Assembly: GCA_026770025.1 (NCBI GenBank)
Contig: JAMXDE010000016.1
Coordinates: 682,001 to 746,000, forward strand
Length of the DNA stretch: 64,000 bases
Direction of reading: 5' to 3'
From: Craspedostauros australis
Lineage: Eukaryota > Bacillariophyta > Bacillariophyceae > Mastogloiales > Achnanthaceae
In this document: piece by piece, positions 9,364 through 20,299 of the stretch
How positions within the stretch are numbered: position 1 is the first letter of the stretch
How the letters are laid out: each line of letters opens with the position of its first letter
Notes under the pieces: generated by a model
The model's database searches: none
Told to the model about the DNA's origin: nothing
What the model saw: only the letters and a program-made list of their open reading frames with translations
Program-made: the position numbers and the translations under genes

Positions 9364-11913
9364 CTACACCTCTGCTGTGTTGGTATCCTCCTCTGCTTTG
9401 CTGTGATGCTCGTCCTTGCCAGCGAACATGGCCACATCGAATGTGTTCATGGTGGGTGCTGCTTTGGCTTTGCTATTGCTGTTGCGAGGCTCAATGATCT
9501 CGGCTTTGCTCTTGCTGGGCGTCTTCTTCTTCTTGCCTTTCTTCTGGTGTTCAGCCTCCTCATTGGCTTTGGTTGTCCCAACGATTTGCTTCTCCAGCAA
9601 CGGAATGAGGCTGCTGGTTGTTGGCAGGTTCGTTTTGAGGCACTGCAGACCACTGACAGCCATCACCTTGAGGGCATCATTGTACATACCTTTGATGTTG
9701 GGCTTGGCGTATTTGAAGCCAGCTGATTTGTCTTTCTTGCCTGTTGCAGTTGGTTTCTTGGTGGTCGTGTTGGTTGCCTCATCATCATCCTCCTCCAACG
9801 CGAAGTCCATGTGAGACACAGTCACACCGATCTCGTTGCCGTCCTTGTCAGTTTCAGTGAACGTTTGTTTCCGCACATTCATGCTCAGTCCCTTGCGCTC
9901 CGTCACAAATTCGTCACCTCCTTCCGCAGCACAAATTGCGTAGGCGATCTGATGGTGACGAACATACGCACGCGCCAGCTTGTCCAGCCCAAATTGCTCC
10001 CAACAGGTTTTGCAAGCTTCCCACAACGCATCAGTGGTGAACATGCGACTCCCGTGGTGCTTACCTTGATGTGCTGACACGTGTTTCGACATTGCTGGGA
10101 ATATCGCATCGTCTTTCACGTTCGTGATGGGAGAATTCGATGGTTGAAATCGTAGATGCCATCCGCGACTGTCGAACTCCTCGTTGATGAACCTGAGTAG
10201 TTCCGTGTCTCTGTGTGGCCCTGCGCCATCCATCTGGTACCGAATCACCACGTTCTTGCCCGTTTCGTCCCTGATTTTGTTGGCGAGCGAATCCAGTGCG
10301 GGGAGTTCTTTTTCGCGGAAGAATTTCTTGAGGCTGTATTTTGGCTTGGGCTTATCAAGACGACCATCTGTTTCCTTGCTGCCTGTGATCTCCAGTGCTT
10401 GGAAGTACAGTTCACCCTTCACATGAGAGATTTTGTTGGGATCAGGAAGGTGCTTGTACTTGGTTGGCGAGACCCAAGTTCGCTGGTACGTATTCTTCTG
10501 CGCTGGGACCATGCGCCCAACACGTTCAAAGCTGACCCGATACGCCTTTCCTCCTTTTGCAAAGCAGTAATTTGTTGGGGCGAACGCTGTTGATGCAATC
10601 GCCATGGTCTTTTCGATGTGGCACTTGTGGTGCACAGCATGGTCAACAGGCTTAACTCCCATCTGGGGCACATGTTTGAGGTTGCGCCGAGCGACAATAG
10701 AGTAGAACCACTTTTCGTCCATGTGGACAACAACAACTTGCGTTTTCAGGAACAGCTCCGCTGATTCCCAGAACACACAGAAGTCCTTGGCCCACCTGTC
10801 GCGCTTCACCTTGATGTCGCCCTTGATCTTGGGGAGCATTGTTGTAGAACGGTAGTTGCTGCCCTCCAATCCCATCACGTATGTTCGAATGGTGTTCGCG
10901 CAAACGCATTGGACGTTGCCCCTTCCTGCTAGTTCGCGTGCAATATCGTCCCACGAGATTGCGCCATTGCATCGTTGCAACACATCCTGGAGCTCAAATT
11001 GCAGGAATGGACCACGCTCCAACCACGAATCAGACAGGGATTTTGCGGATGCCAGCTCTTCAGGAGAAGCAGAGGCATAGGCATAAGAGATGTCTTCGGG
11101 CGGCAACCGTTGTTGTGGATGTTTGAGCTGCAGTTGTTTCGCGAAGATGGCACGCGGCGTGAAGTATTGCTTTTGCTTCTTGGGGCAGGTGAAGATGGTG
11201 CTGCCTGTATCACTGCGCTTCTTCCGTTCCAGCTTGTTCTTTTGGAATTTCTTGATGTTGCTTGCAACAGTGGTGGCACCAATATCCCAAGCATGGGCGA
11301 TCAATTTCGTGTTGGCTGGGATCGCACCCAAGTTGAAGTAGAGAACGATGTAGTTGTGCTTGTCTTGCGTATCAAGTTGTTTCTTTCTATTGGTGGGCTT
11401 AGTGTTGCTACGCCCTCCATCCTTTTGCAACCATCCTTTTGTTTTCGCGCCTCTCTTCATCTGCTTCGTGAGACGGTCGATTGCTGTTTCCTTCTGCCGG
11501 CATGAGACCTCGAGAAAAGCAGCGATGCTGGCTTCTTGCGATTCCGTGGTAGTTGGGGATGGTGTGGGGGGCTTAGCCTTGTTGTTGACACGCGTAACAG
11601 CGACGGAGTGATGCTGGGGAGAAAGGAGGGAAGGCTTAGCAAGGCCACCAGCAGTGCGAGTCCGTGCGAAGGTAGCGAGGCTGTGTGGCGCGCACAGATC
11701 CTCACGAACAACGTACATTCGGCTCTGCCCCATCACTGGGGTCACCATGACCATTGCCACCTCTCCTGGTGCAAGGGGCCCATCGCGTTTGACTGTAGCA
11801 CCATCCGTGGTCTGCTTCATTGCAAACTCAACATGACATACGCCCAGGTCACGGAGCTTGCCACCTGAGCGTTGGTGGGGTGCCACCTTCACACAATCAC
11901 CAGCGCGCAGCAT
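9364..11913 (-). CDS. Mariner-like DDE transposase
   Basis: This intact 849-residue frame belongs to the Tc1/mariner superfamily, closest in motif to plant-type mariner-like transposases. The catalytic signature is D in HMDEKWF (about residue 400), D in YQMDGAGPHRD, and D in the NSPITNVKD block, the counterpart of NSPDLNVLD. About 38 residues separate the last two aspartates, near the DD39D spacing of plant mariners. The first half includes a probable helix-turn-helix region (DIARELAGRGNVQCVC..TIRTYVMG). The C-terminal 150 residues are lysine-rich and of low complexity. The gap between the first and second aspartates is long (about 180 residues), an insertion relative to typical mariners. The start ATG is at 11913. 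An unbroken frame suggests recent activity. It is the only transposase between the 4125 and 13638 repeats. Confidence 0.85.
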   Translation of the reverse strand: MLRAGDCVKVAPHQRSGGKLRDLGVCHVEFAMKQTTDGATVKRDGPLAPGEVAMVMVTPVMGQSRMYVVREDLCAPHSLATFARTRTAGGLAKPSLLSPQHHSVAVTRVNNKAKPPTPSPTTTESQEASIAAFLEVSCRQKETAIDRLTKQMKRGAKTKGWLQKDGGRSNTKPTNRKKQLDTQDKHNYIVLYFNLGAIPANTKLIAHAWDIGATTVASNIKKFQKNKLERKKRSDTGSTIFTCPKKQKQYFTPRAIFAKQLQLKHPQQRLPPEDISYAYASASPEELASAKSLSDSWLERGPFLQFELQDVLQRCNGAISWDDIARELAGRGNVQCVCANTIRTYVMGLEGSNYRSTTMLPKIKGDIKVKRDRWAKDFCVFWESAELFLKTQVVVVHMDEKWFYSIVARRNLKHVPQMGVKPVDHAVHHKCHIEKTMAIASTAFAPTNYCFAKGGKAYRVSFERVGRMVPAQKNTYQRTWVSPTKYKHLPDPNKISHVKGELYFQALEITGSKETDGRLDKPKPKYSLKKFFREKELPALDSLANKIRDETGKNVVIRYQMDGAGPHRDTELLRFINEEFDSRGWHLRFQPSNSPITNVKDDAIFPAMSKHVSAHQGKHHGSRMFTTDALWEACKTCWEQFGLDKLARAYVRHHQIAYAICAAEGGDEFVTERKGLSMNVRKQTFTETDKDGNEIGVTVSHMDFALEEDDDEATNTTTKKPTATGKKDKSAGFKYAKPNIKGMYNDALKVMAVSGLQCLKTNLPTTSSLIPLLEKQIVGTTKANEEAEHQKKGKKKKTPSKSKAEIIEPRNSNSKAKAAPTMNTFDVAMFAGKDEHHSKAEEDTNTAEV

Positions 11914-13588
11914 GCTTGCAACGTGAAGAGTTCAGTGGTTGCAGGATGATGTGTACTTTGTTGATGGAGGCTGCAGTTGAGTTGAAAGGCGCGTCGCGAC
12001 GCACACCAGGCACACGAGGACAGCAACACAGCGCATCGCATCATCAGCCATCAACGCACAGCACGGCGCAGCGCATCACAAGGGGCACGGGCAACATTGG
12101 AGGACGGGCACAAGGTGCATTGTATCATCCACTCTCTCTCATGTGGAGAATCACAGTCATTGTACATTGTTGTACAACCAATGGCTACAAGCAGCAGAGA
12201 ATCAACAGCAGGTCGTCCCAGATGCGCATTGTTTCCGTTGTCCACTTTGTGAGGTCAGTTTTGTTGTTGTGGGATGGAGGCGAAATTCGGGACTCGAAAA
12301 GTGTTCTCATTGATGGGCACATTCGGTAGAATTGTGGTTAATTTCCATGGCCCCCGACAGCAAAAACTGTTTGAGAACACCAAACACAACACAACAACAT
12401 GACAATGGAGAAACACAACAAAACTCCTCAAGCGCCGCCGAACGGCATCATCGGCACTGCAGCAACCAGCGGTCCATTGCAAGATCCGAGGGCATAGGCG
12501 GAACCGCCATGTAAAGATTGGTGGATGAGCGAGAGGGTGATGCCGGAGTGGTTGATTTGGGGCCGTGGCAGGCCCACGCGCAAGCGACACGATTCAGAGG
12601 AACATCTGCTCGTTGGATATGGTCTCTGCCTGGAATGCACAGGCCAATCCAACGACTATTGATGAGCAAGACGCATCCAAGAGGATACGATGAAGATGCA
12701 CACGAAGTTTGAGGGTCGGGGGTGGCCTGGAAGGTGCCCTCCGCAAGAAACAAGTGGAGGGCAAGAGTTTTTTGGTGGGTGGCGGCGGACACACCACGTG
12801 ACTTCGCTCGTGATGGGTGCCATTGGCAAGTCACCAAAATCGCAAAGCCACCCATACAAGATGTGTTCGGAATCAACTCAAGATGACCAGGGCGGAGCCT
12901 TCTCCACGGATACGGTCTGTAAGAGGCTGCAAGGTGGGATGCACACAAAATGGGTTTTTTTGGGTATCGCAAAAACTCCATGGTGACATCAGCACATGGA
13001 GGTGTACCTTTGGAGGTACGAACTCCCAACCCATTCTGAACACATCAGTGTGTCGCCAGAGAATGTGGGAACGCATGAGGGGCATGTGGAGGAGCTGCAA
13101 GGATCGTATCGACGAGATACGGATCCAAATCCGAATGGCATCAGCATCGAAATCGTGTTTTCAAAATTTCTGCTTTTCAGTGCAGGGACAGTTCGGAGTA
13201 TGAGATGCGGCTATCCGTGGAGAAGCTTCATGAGGTGGATAGATGGGGGGTATCCGGAGCCAATGTGATGCGCAGATTGCGAAAATGCTAGGGATGATAA
13301 TGATGATCATGGGTGCTGAAGGTAGGGCAGCATGGTGCCATCGAGAATTTTTGCCACCCACCACCTGACTGACAGCAAGCCAAAACGACATTAAAAATAA
13401 AGTTCATACAAATTTAACTTCGGTATTCAGAATCAATGATAGCCACGCGTCCGAATTCACTGTCTAGTTTTAATTTTAAATGGTGTGGTGTCGAGATATA
13501 ACATCATAAGCAGTTGTTTGGATGGTTTTGGGTGTGCTCTATTTTAGTCTACTTTATCACGACTCATCACGAGTAAAACTCAAAAAAC
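11914..13588. other. Non-coding right arm of the candidate transposon
   Basis: This is the region upstream of the transposase, presumably containing its promoter. I see no conserved coding frame in 1.7 kb. AT-richer sequence with polypyrimidine-like and poly-T runs lies near 12950-12965 and 13390-13480. Confidence 0.45.
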
Positions 13589-13638
13589 ACTCCACAACTA
13601 GTGCTATCGCGACACCGTTTTACATTGAGTGCAGGTCG
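13589..13638 (-). repeat. Right terminal inverted repeat
   Basis: This is the partner of 4125-4174. It ends at 13638, immediately before TA at 13639-13640. The inner edge diverges after ACTC at 13589. Confidence 0.8.
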
Positions 13639-13894
13639 TAGATGTGGGAGAGCAAAGTGTAGCCGAGTGCAGGGTACAAATGCTCTGCTCTGGAACTCTT
13701 CTCTGTCACCACACGTGTTATACACCTTTGTGCCTGACCTTGGTTGTTGTCGTCTAATACGGGCTACTATACTACTCTGTGTGCTTGTATTCTCTGAGAG
13801 TACCGCGCGCGTATGGTAACAATACTCTCTAGACTGACGGTATGGGGTTGTATGTATGGTCTGTTTGCCTGAGAAATAGAGGGGTTCGAGTGGC

Positions 13895-16781
13895 TATTTT
13901 TTGGCATGGCCGGCGACCCTAGCCAATCAAATGGCTTAGACTTTATCATTGCTACGAGCAAGCCATCCCATTGAAGGGTGAATTGAGGGGAGTTTGGGTC
14001 AATTTTCCCAAGCTTTGTTGCGCTTGGGGTTCTCATTTGGAACCATGTGACGCAGACGATCTGTTCCCTGTCGGATCGATTCTCGTTGTGAACGCTGGCA
14101 GAGGCGGTGGGATTGCGCGGTTGGTTTCGCACGAGGGATTGTGGAACTTTGACACTTTCTCAGAAATCACGTATTGAGCAAATAAACTGCAATTATTTAC
14201 GTGCAGTATCTCCGTTTGAGTATCTCTACGTGACAAACTGCATTGTCGTAACTGAACGACGATTCCGACCGATACATTCATGATATCGTTGCGATGGTAC
14301 TATCGTATGCTCAGTATTGTTGTCGTTTAGTACTAGTATTACCGCAATAGTACCAAGACATACGCAACATTGACAAAATTGTTTTCTACAAAATCCCAAC
14401 AAAACAAGGACAGAAGTGTTCCTTTGATGTGAACGGCGACACAGCAGTTGGCTGTTGAGATACTTCTGTCGGTAGCATCCGTTTTGGTATCATGTCGTCG
14501 GCTGTGACTTTGTGAACACAGTTGTGAGTGAGATTCTGGGTCTTTGTGTGACACCAGAAAACAACAACAACAACAGCAACAACATCGGCATCAAGATTAA
14601 CAATGGCATCGGTGCTGTCGCCAAGTACAACTACCCACAGGTCTGTGTTAGCTATCAGTATGAGCTCACGCTACAAATGTACACAATACTTGGCACACCG
14701 GTCATATGCAACATGCGCACATCACAGCAAACCAATAACAAAAATGACAATGCTGATTACAATGGCATAAACACGCTGCTGTTTGTCACAGTCACCACTG
14801 TGACCTGCAATATGGGTTGAATTCAGGATTGCAGTTTTGGCAACTTCACTGATGGGGCATCTGCTTTGGTGGTGGGCATGCCATATTGGCCGCAGCACAG
14901 GACCCACCCACCCATCTATTCATCCATGAAGATCATCCATCCTTGTACCAGTTCTGGCGTTGGCATCCAGGTTGGGATCTTTCCTCTACATTCAATGGGC
15001 AGAGATCCTTTGAGAAGCGTATGATTGTTGGCGTTGGAAAGAGTGTTGGAGCAATGTTGTGGTGGCCTTGCGCAAGCAACAGGAAGCCTTGACACCATTG
15101 GACTCCATTCAACCTCAAGCATCCAGCTGTGTCGAGATGTACATGCGTGCATATGTCAAGATGTACGTGTATATGTGCATCGTTCACCTGTTATTCTCTT
15201 ATTCATGTACGGACGGTACAACTACATTCGTGTCATTTGTATACTGTGATTTGTCAGAATTACAGTGGAAATGGAACACACGAAAATGAGCAGATTTTCT
15301 GGAGGAAATTTGCAATCAACGATTTCTGAGAGAATCAGGAACATCATCCGTCCATCCATCAATGGAAACATATGGTATCGAGCGAAGCTCGATGTACCTC
15401 CCAACTAAGCCCCAGATGATGATATCATCTGAAAGACCACAGCATCACCAATGGAACGTGACATCTGGAGGAACAGGAAGACGACAGCTGACATAGACAG
15501 GATGTCATTGTGTCACCATGTCAACATCTGTCTCCATGTCAGAAGCAGAAGGTGAAGATTTGATGACCAAAGGGCATCAAGATCATGGATACACTAGATG
15601 GAGTTCAAGTGGCAAGCACTCGTGGAGTAGAAGTCAGTAGTGAACAAATGGAGCGTCGAATGTGGAGTATGCATTGAACACGGAGTATCATGTAGCATGA
15701 GCATGCAACATTGAGAAGAGAGAGAATACGAATAGTAGCGAGAGAGCATCTCGCGTACCAACTCATAGTCGGAGACCAATCTACAAAACACGGAGACGCG
15801 CCAAGAGCATTGGGCAAGAGAACGGAGACACAAAGAGCATCGGAGTGCTCAAGGAATGAAATAGCAAACAGAATGACTATCAACCAACACCGTCTTCCAC
15901 GATTGCAAGTTATCCGTCCACGGAACTTGCTAACATGTGTGCTTTGTTCTATGGATACTCTGGTGTTGCAGATTTGTAGCTTGTTGGTTGTTGCTGATTG
16001 CTGATTGCTTTGCAGTAGGTTTGATGGTCAAAGCTTGATGCCTTGCCTGCTGCTGGTTGCTTTCTCCTGGATCCTTTCCATGGATTTGTTGTTTGTGGCT
16101 GCATGCTCAGCTCTCTTCTGGCTATGCTTTTCTGGAATCTCTTGGTTGGGTAAACTGTGGATTCTCTGGTTGGGTCAAGTGGTGTGCTGGATGGTCCTCC
16201 CTCTCTCTCTCTCTTGTAACTCCTCACTGCCAATTCACTACTGCTTGCCAAATGACATCTGGCAAGGATCACTGCTGATGCATTGATAGTTGGTGGTGGC
16301 AGAATACTCTGATCGATGCTCAGCCGTGTGTGAAGTTGTTGGGTGTGATCAGAAGCTCTCCAGCTGCTGTCTGGACCCACCCACTCATTGTTGATCGTTG
16401 GCAGATGTTTCAGCTCCTGCCGCATGCTGTGTTCTGATTGGCAAGTTGTTTCAGAATACAGAATGCAGTCTGCATGTTGGATAATGCTGACAAATTCATT
16501 GTACATTGGTGTCTGGCAGATGCTTCGCTGGATGCTTTGCCTGCTGTTCTTACACTGGCAATGTGTGATCTGATGAGATGGTGAAGACAGAGCAAAGGAA
16601 CAATGGATACACCATGCATGCCCACTTCAATTGTTGCAAAGGATGATGGTGTCATTGCTGAAACGATCAGTGACGTAAGCATAGCATGCCAAGTCCATGA
16701 CTCGGTGCACTGCACATCTGCAACAGTCAGGAGGTTCTGCAATGAATGACAACTCTGTTGCTTTGCTACAGTGAGGAAATG
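13895..16781. other. Gene-free interval
   Basis: No supported gene is seen. There are simple repeats (AACAAC near 14560-14582; CT repeat near 16196-16215), a small tandem similarity around GATGTAC at 15138-15180, and a hairpin-like TCGAGCGAAGCTCGA near 15378. Short open frames on either strand show no family resemblance. Confidence 0.45.
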
Positions 16782-17308
16782 TAATGGAGCCCAAACGTAA
16801 TGGCTGTTGTCTTGTTGGCTGTTGATAGCTGTGGGCAGAGGCTTGATTGGCAAGCGGTCTGAACGTGAGTCTTCAGGATCACAAGTAGTCAATTGAGAAT
16901 ACAAATGATGGGTGAAGAAACGTGCAGATTATGAGATTAGTGCTAAAGTTCTTCCCTGCGGGGAGGATCTCCTGTGGTGTCCTGAGTGACAGTGTGTATG
17001 GGTTGTGTAGCCCAAGTACCGTGGGTCGAGATCCCTTGGCTGAGTTCTGTGAGAGACAATGGGTGATGATGTGCGATGCCGGGGCACTGTTTCCATGTGT
17101 CGGCGTTTTGGCGATGGTGGGTGTCAGTGGCTTGGTTATTGGAACCCTTCTGGTTCCTTGACACGGATTCCAAAGATCTTCTTCAATGTTCTGGATCTGT
17201 CCCCAAACGTGGGGGCCGGTGTAGTATTCGTTCGATCTACTGGAATGCTGACGGGTCAGACAATTCGTAGTCTCTCTCTCTAAGGTGGGTACTAGTTTAG
17301 CTCTATTA
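16782..17308 (-). repeat. Solo LTR of the copia family
   Basis: Read on the minus strand, this 527-bp segment matches the 528-bp LTRs at 44573 and 55874 along its whole length. It starts TAATAGAGCTAAACTAG at 17308 and ends GGGCTCCATTA at 16782. Its flanks are CAATG (17309-17313) and AAATG (16777-16781), a 5-bp target duplication with one mismatch. No internal retrotransposon sequence is attached, so it is a solo LTR left by recombination between two LTRs. It differs from the full element at many positions, so it is older or from a sister subfamily. Confidence 0.85.
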
Positions 17309-17313
17309 CAATG

Positions 17314-18182
17314 TGTGACGGATCCCATCAGGTTGTCCACTACAGCTGGGACAGTCTTTGTTTGGTGTGATGTGAGACAGGATGGAGCATCCCCCAGGTG
17401 TCGATACTATCTATCTCTAGAGGCACATTGGCATGGCATGGCAGGGATGGATAGATGGATGGGTGTTTGTTGAATGCCAAGTCTGGCACGGCTGAGTATG
17501 AGAGGGTGGGAGACTGTTGTGTTGGAGTCTATTTGTTGTTGGGGATTGTTTGTTGGCATGGCTTGGGTTCTTGGCGTGACTTGCTTCTTCTTCCACTCTC
17601 GATCCCACTTTCACATGAGCTACATACTTGCTCTGCGGATGAAGTTGAGTTGGAAGGAAGGGAGGGAGGAGGTAGTGTCAATTGGCAGTGTTGTCAATGA
17701 GTTTCTGAATGAGTTGTGTTGAGAGTTGAGCATGGATTGCCACGCAAGAAACCAACGCTCCTCCTCGTTGCCAACAACGCGAATAGACCACAGATCAAAG
17801 TACTCAAGTTTTGGCATTATCGTCCTTATTTTTTAACAGTGTGCATTGTTTTGACAGAAAGAAACAAGAAGAGACAAGAATCATGCGATGATTTGCGTAC
17901 AAGAGATGCAAAAAGAGAGATCTGGACAATCGAATCCATCATTTTGGTTCAGATTGGGCAAAAATGCGAAAAACCATGTTGGTACCATGAGGAAACAAAC
18001 AGTTTGACGAAACAGTGTGGGAAACAGGGAAGCAAGAAAGCGAATCGTGACGTCACATGGGCATTGCAAAGACCTAAATCCCCACGAAAGTGGCTGTCTC
18101 CATTGCGTCCAGACAAGTTTCAATAGCGGGGCTCCCCCTGGAATTCCGACAGCCCGGCGTGTCCCAGTACCCAAGTTCTGGG
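17314..18182. other. Gene-free interval right of the solo LTR
   Basis: No gene is recognised. The open frames here carry no motif. GATGGATAGATGGATGGG near 17446 is a short simple repeat. Confidence 0.4.
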
Positions 18183-18673
18183 GCCACTCGAACCCCTCTA
18201 ATGCTCTTCGTGATTGTGAGGTCTGGGGAGAGAACGGTGGGATGTGTTTGGGATGTCTTCTGTGTGTTTTGGTGTGTGTTGGGAATGGCGGTGATAACAA
18301 CAACATCGTTCTTTTTGCGCGGAGTTGACACGACAGACGGACAGGTGCAGTCATGTTTTCCCAGAAATTCGGGAGAAACACGACACAAGGGGGTACTCGC
18401 ACCACACATGTGCGACTGCGATTGTGCAACGGTGACACTTTGTCTGGTTTGGTGTCAACATCAGCGGCAATGAAAATCGCAATGAAGATGATCCGGTTGT
18501 AGCGGACAAGAGGTCATGACGTTGGAGCATGTTCAGATCTTACATAATCGTGCCATACATGTTGGCACATGCGGTCCCAAGAGGTATCGGTTTGAAAATG
18601 CAAAACGCTCGAAGGCGATGATTAGAATTGTGTTCCATCTGTTCGGCATCTGTCTCTCCCCTGCCAAATTCTG

Positions 18674-20299
18674 TTAAACTTTCGAATGACACAGCTCCTT
18701 AAGCCTTTGCATCGTGCTGTTGCTGCTGGAGCTGTCGTCGCTGATCATCTCCAACGCCGTCATGAGCGTGCTGCTGGATGCCGCCAAAGAGGGATCGCAG
18801 TCCGTGAACTTCTGCGGATCGAGGATGTCGTCGTGCGATGCGTCGAGGTTGCATGCCGGGTATTCGGCTGGGATGCTGTGCAGTGACAGATTGCTGCTCT
18901 GCAGCAGCAGGCATGCGGACGTTTGGATGCGGGTGTTTTGGGGATAACGTCGCAAGGCGGCGATGGCTTGTCCGATGCCGCCCAGCTGCTCGATGACCAC
19001 CTGGTTGCGATCGTCGGCCTTGAGGAGGATCTGCAAAATCTCGCAGCATGAGGCTTGCACCGTGGGGTGGTGGGAGAAGACCTTCATGGCGGTGACGACG
19101 ACGGGCAGGACGTTGTTCTTTGTCATGACGATGCGGTAGTACGAATCTCTCGCCCAAGCCTCGATGGCTTCCAACTCCTGAACTGGCGGACGGGCATCGT
19201 TGCTGGAGGCATGTTCGGACCTTGCACCACCAGAGAACTGCTGCTGCTTCTGTTGCAGTCGCTGTGATCTGTCCCAATCTTCCTGTTGCTTGCATAACTC
19301 GGCAGTCTCCACGATGGTCTTCTTGACCGTGCGAGAATCAGAACGTTGCATCAGCCGAACCAGGTCGATCTTCCGCAAGCTGGGCTTTGTCTGTTCGTTG
19401 GGCGCGGCCACGGCTGCCGCTGTGTCTGCCTTCTCATGCTGGCTTGTCTCAAGAGCGAAGGTCGCATTTGAGGTTGGATGGTCGTGTTGATGCTGATTCT
19501 CCTGCTCATGCCCAGGCTGGTTCCGTTTGGTAATCTGATTCCGACTGTGTCCATTGCGAGGACTGGCATTGGGACTGGGAAGCTGCGATTGCGCACGATT
19601 GCCAGGACTGCTGTGGATGCGCAAAGTGCGTTGTCTCGATGTGGACGACAGCGGTGAAGCTCCCGCGAGGCTGTATCGTTCCTTGCGTCTGCCAGTCTTG
19701 CGCACCTGCGGCTGCAATGATGCATTGAGCAGGCATGGCGTCGACGTGCAGGAGCGTGGCGCGGAGGAGGGGACCATCGATCGTTTGGCGCTGTGAACCG
19801 CAGCTCGCTGCTCACCCGTGGATATGGAACGCAGAGATCTTCCCATTATCCGCGCACGAGCATCGTCCGCAAAGTATCCCCTCAATCCCCGAGAGTCTGC
19901 CTGGGACTTCGGTTTCGATTTCTGGTGTGGCGTGAGGCTGCGATGCTGGTGTTCCAGCTGTCGCCATGACGAGTCTTGATGTTGACTCTGGCTCTGACTG
20001 TGCTTGTGGCTTTGAGTGTGGTGCCGATGCTGCTTGTGTTGCTGCTGCTGCGAATGCAGCTGAGGACAAGGCAGGGAGCCATGCCGACGCACCTTGCCGC
20101 CAACAGAGCACCGTTCCATCGGCGATAGCAGAGAGTGGACCTCGTGCTGCTGACTCCTTGCATGGTCATGAGCGTGGTCGTCATCGTGGCTGTCATCGTG
20201 GTCGTCGTGTACGAGTGCATTGACTGCAGCCTCTCTGCGGACGATCATGCTTTCGCTGCCCATGCTGCCATGGCCGTGCCTGGATTCGTAACGCGCCAT
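18674..20299 (-). CDS. Armadillo-repeat protein with disordered N-terminus
   Basis: This is a 541-residue protein. The start is the ATG at 20299 in a good context (ACCATGG). The first 330 residues are low in complexity and probably disordered. They include a His/Asp-rich stretch (DDHDDSHDDDHAHDHA) near residues 32-47, followed by Gln/His- and Ser/Arg-rich segments. The last 200 residues hold two or three helical ARM-type repeats, with NNVLPVVVTAMKVFSHHP and GGIGQAIAALRRYPQN as the clearest. The C-terminal pattern is of the same style as the ARM gene at the left edge, so both may belong to one expanded family. It probably acts as a binding scaffold. No enzyme motif or targeting signal is seen. 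Confidence 0.75.
   Translation of the reverse strand: MARYESRHGHGSMGSESMIVRREAAVNALVHDDHDDSHDDDHAHDHARSQQHEVHSLLSPMERCSVGGKVRRHGSLPCPQLHSQQQQHKQHRHHTQSHKHSQSQSQHQDSSWRQLEHQHRSLTPHQKSKPKSQADSRGLRGYFADDARARIMGRSLRSISTGEQRAAVHSAKRSMVPSSAPRSCTSTPCLLNASLQPQVRKTGRRKERYSLAGASPLSSTSRQRTLRIHSSPGNRAQSQLPSPNASPRNGHSRNQITKRNQPGHEQENQHQHDHPTSNATFALETSQHEKADTAAAVAAPNEQTKPSLRKIDLVRLMQRSDSRTVKKTIVETAELCKQQEDWDRSQRLQQKQQQFSGGARSEHASSNDARPPVQELEAIEAWARDSYYRIVMTKNNVLPVVVTAMKVFSHHPTVQASCCEILQILLKADDRNQVVIEQLGGIGQAIAALRRYPQNTRIQTSACLLLQSSNLSLHSIPAEYPACNLDASHDDILDPQKFTDCDPSLAASSSTLMTALEMISDDSSSSNSTMQRLKELCHSKV

Larger units (their letters stand above)
4125..13638. mobile_element. Candidate 9.5-kb mariner-like DNA transposon with cargo
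   Basis: Two 50-bp inverted copies, at 4125-4174 and 13589-13638, match at 47 of 50 positions and are each flanked on the outside by TA (4123-4124 and 13639-13640). TA duplication is the signature of the Tc1/mariner superfamily. An intact transposase of that type lies inside on the minus strand at 9364-11913. The remaining content is a broken PT-repeat/cysteine-rich protein gene (4864-7626) and gene-poor sequence. At 9.5 kb it is much longer than a typical 1.3-5 kb mariner element, so a smaller element nested with other DNA, or two ends of different elements, remains possible. The repeats and TA flanks are seen directly; their use as one unit is inferred. Confidence 0.6.
13877..18200. mobile_element. 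Possible second TIR element flanked by TA
   Basis: The 18-mer at 13877-13894 (TA plus GAGGGGTTCGAGTGGC) recurs as its exact reverse complement at 18183-18200, so 16-bp terminal repeats are bounded by TA on both sides. Weaker inverted similarity continues inside, for example CCATGTGACG about 165 bp in from the left and its complement about 140 bp in from the right. The 4.3-kb interior has no transposase frame, and a solo copia LTR sits within it. A non-autonomous or decayed Tc1/mariner-type element is the simplest reading. The exact match is short, so chance is not excluded. Confidence 0.4.

Noticed and set aside
13877-13894. GGTTCGAGT as a possible tRNA T-loop
   Set aside because: Flanking bases do not form the T-stem, and no D-arm, anticodon arm or acceptor stem fits. 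The same word in inverted form at 18183 suits a terminal repeat better.
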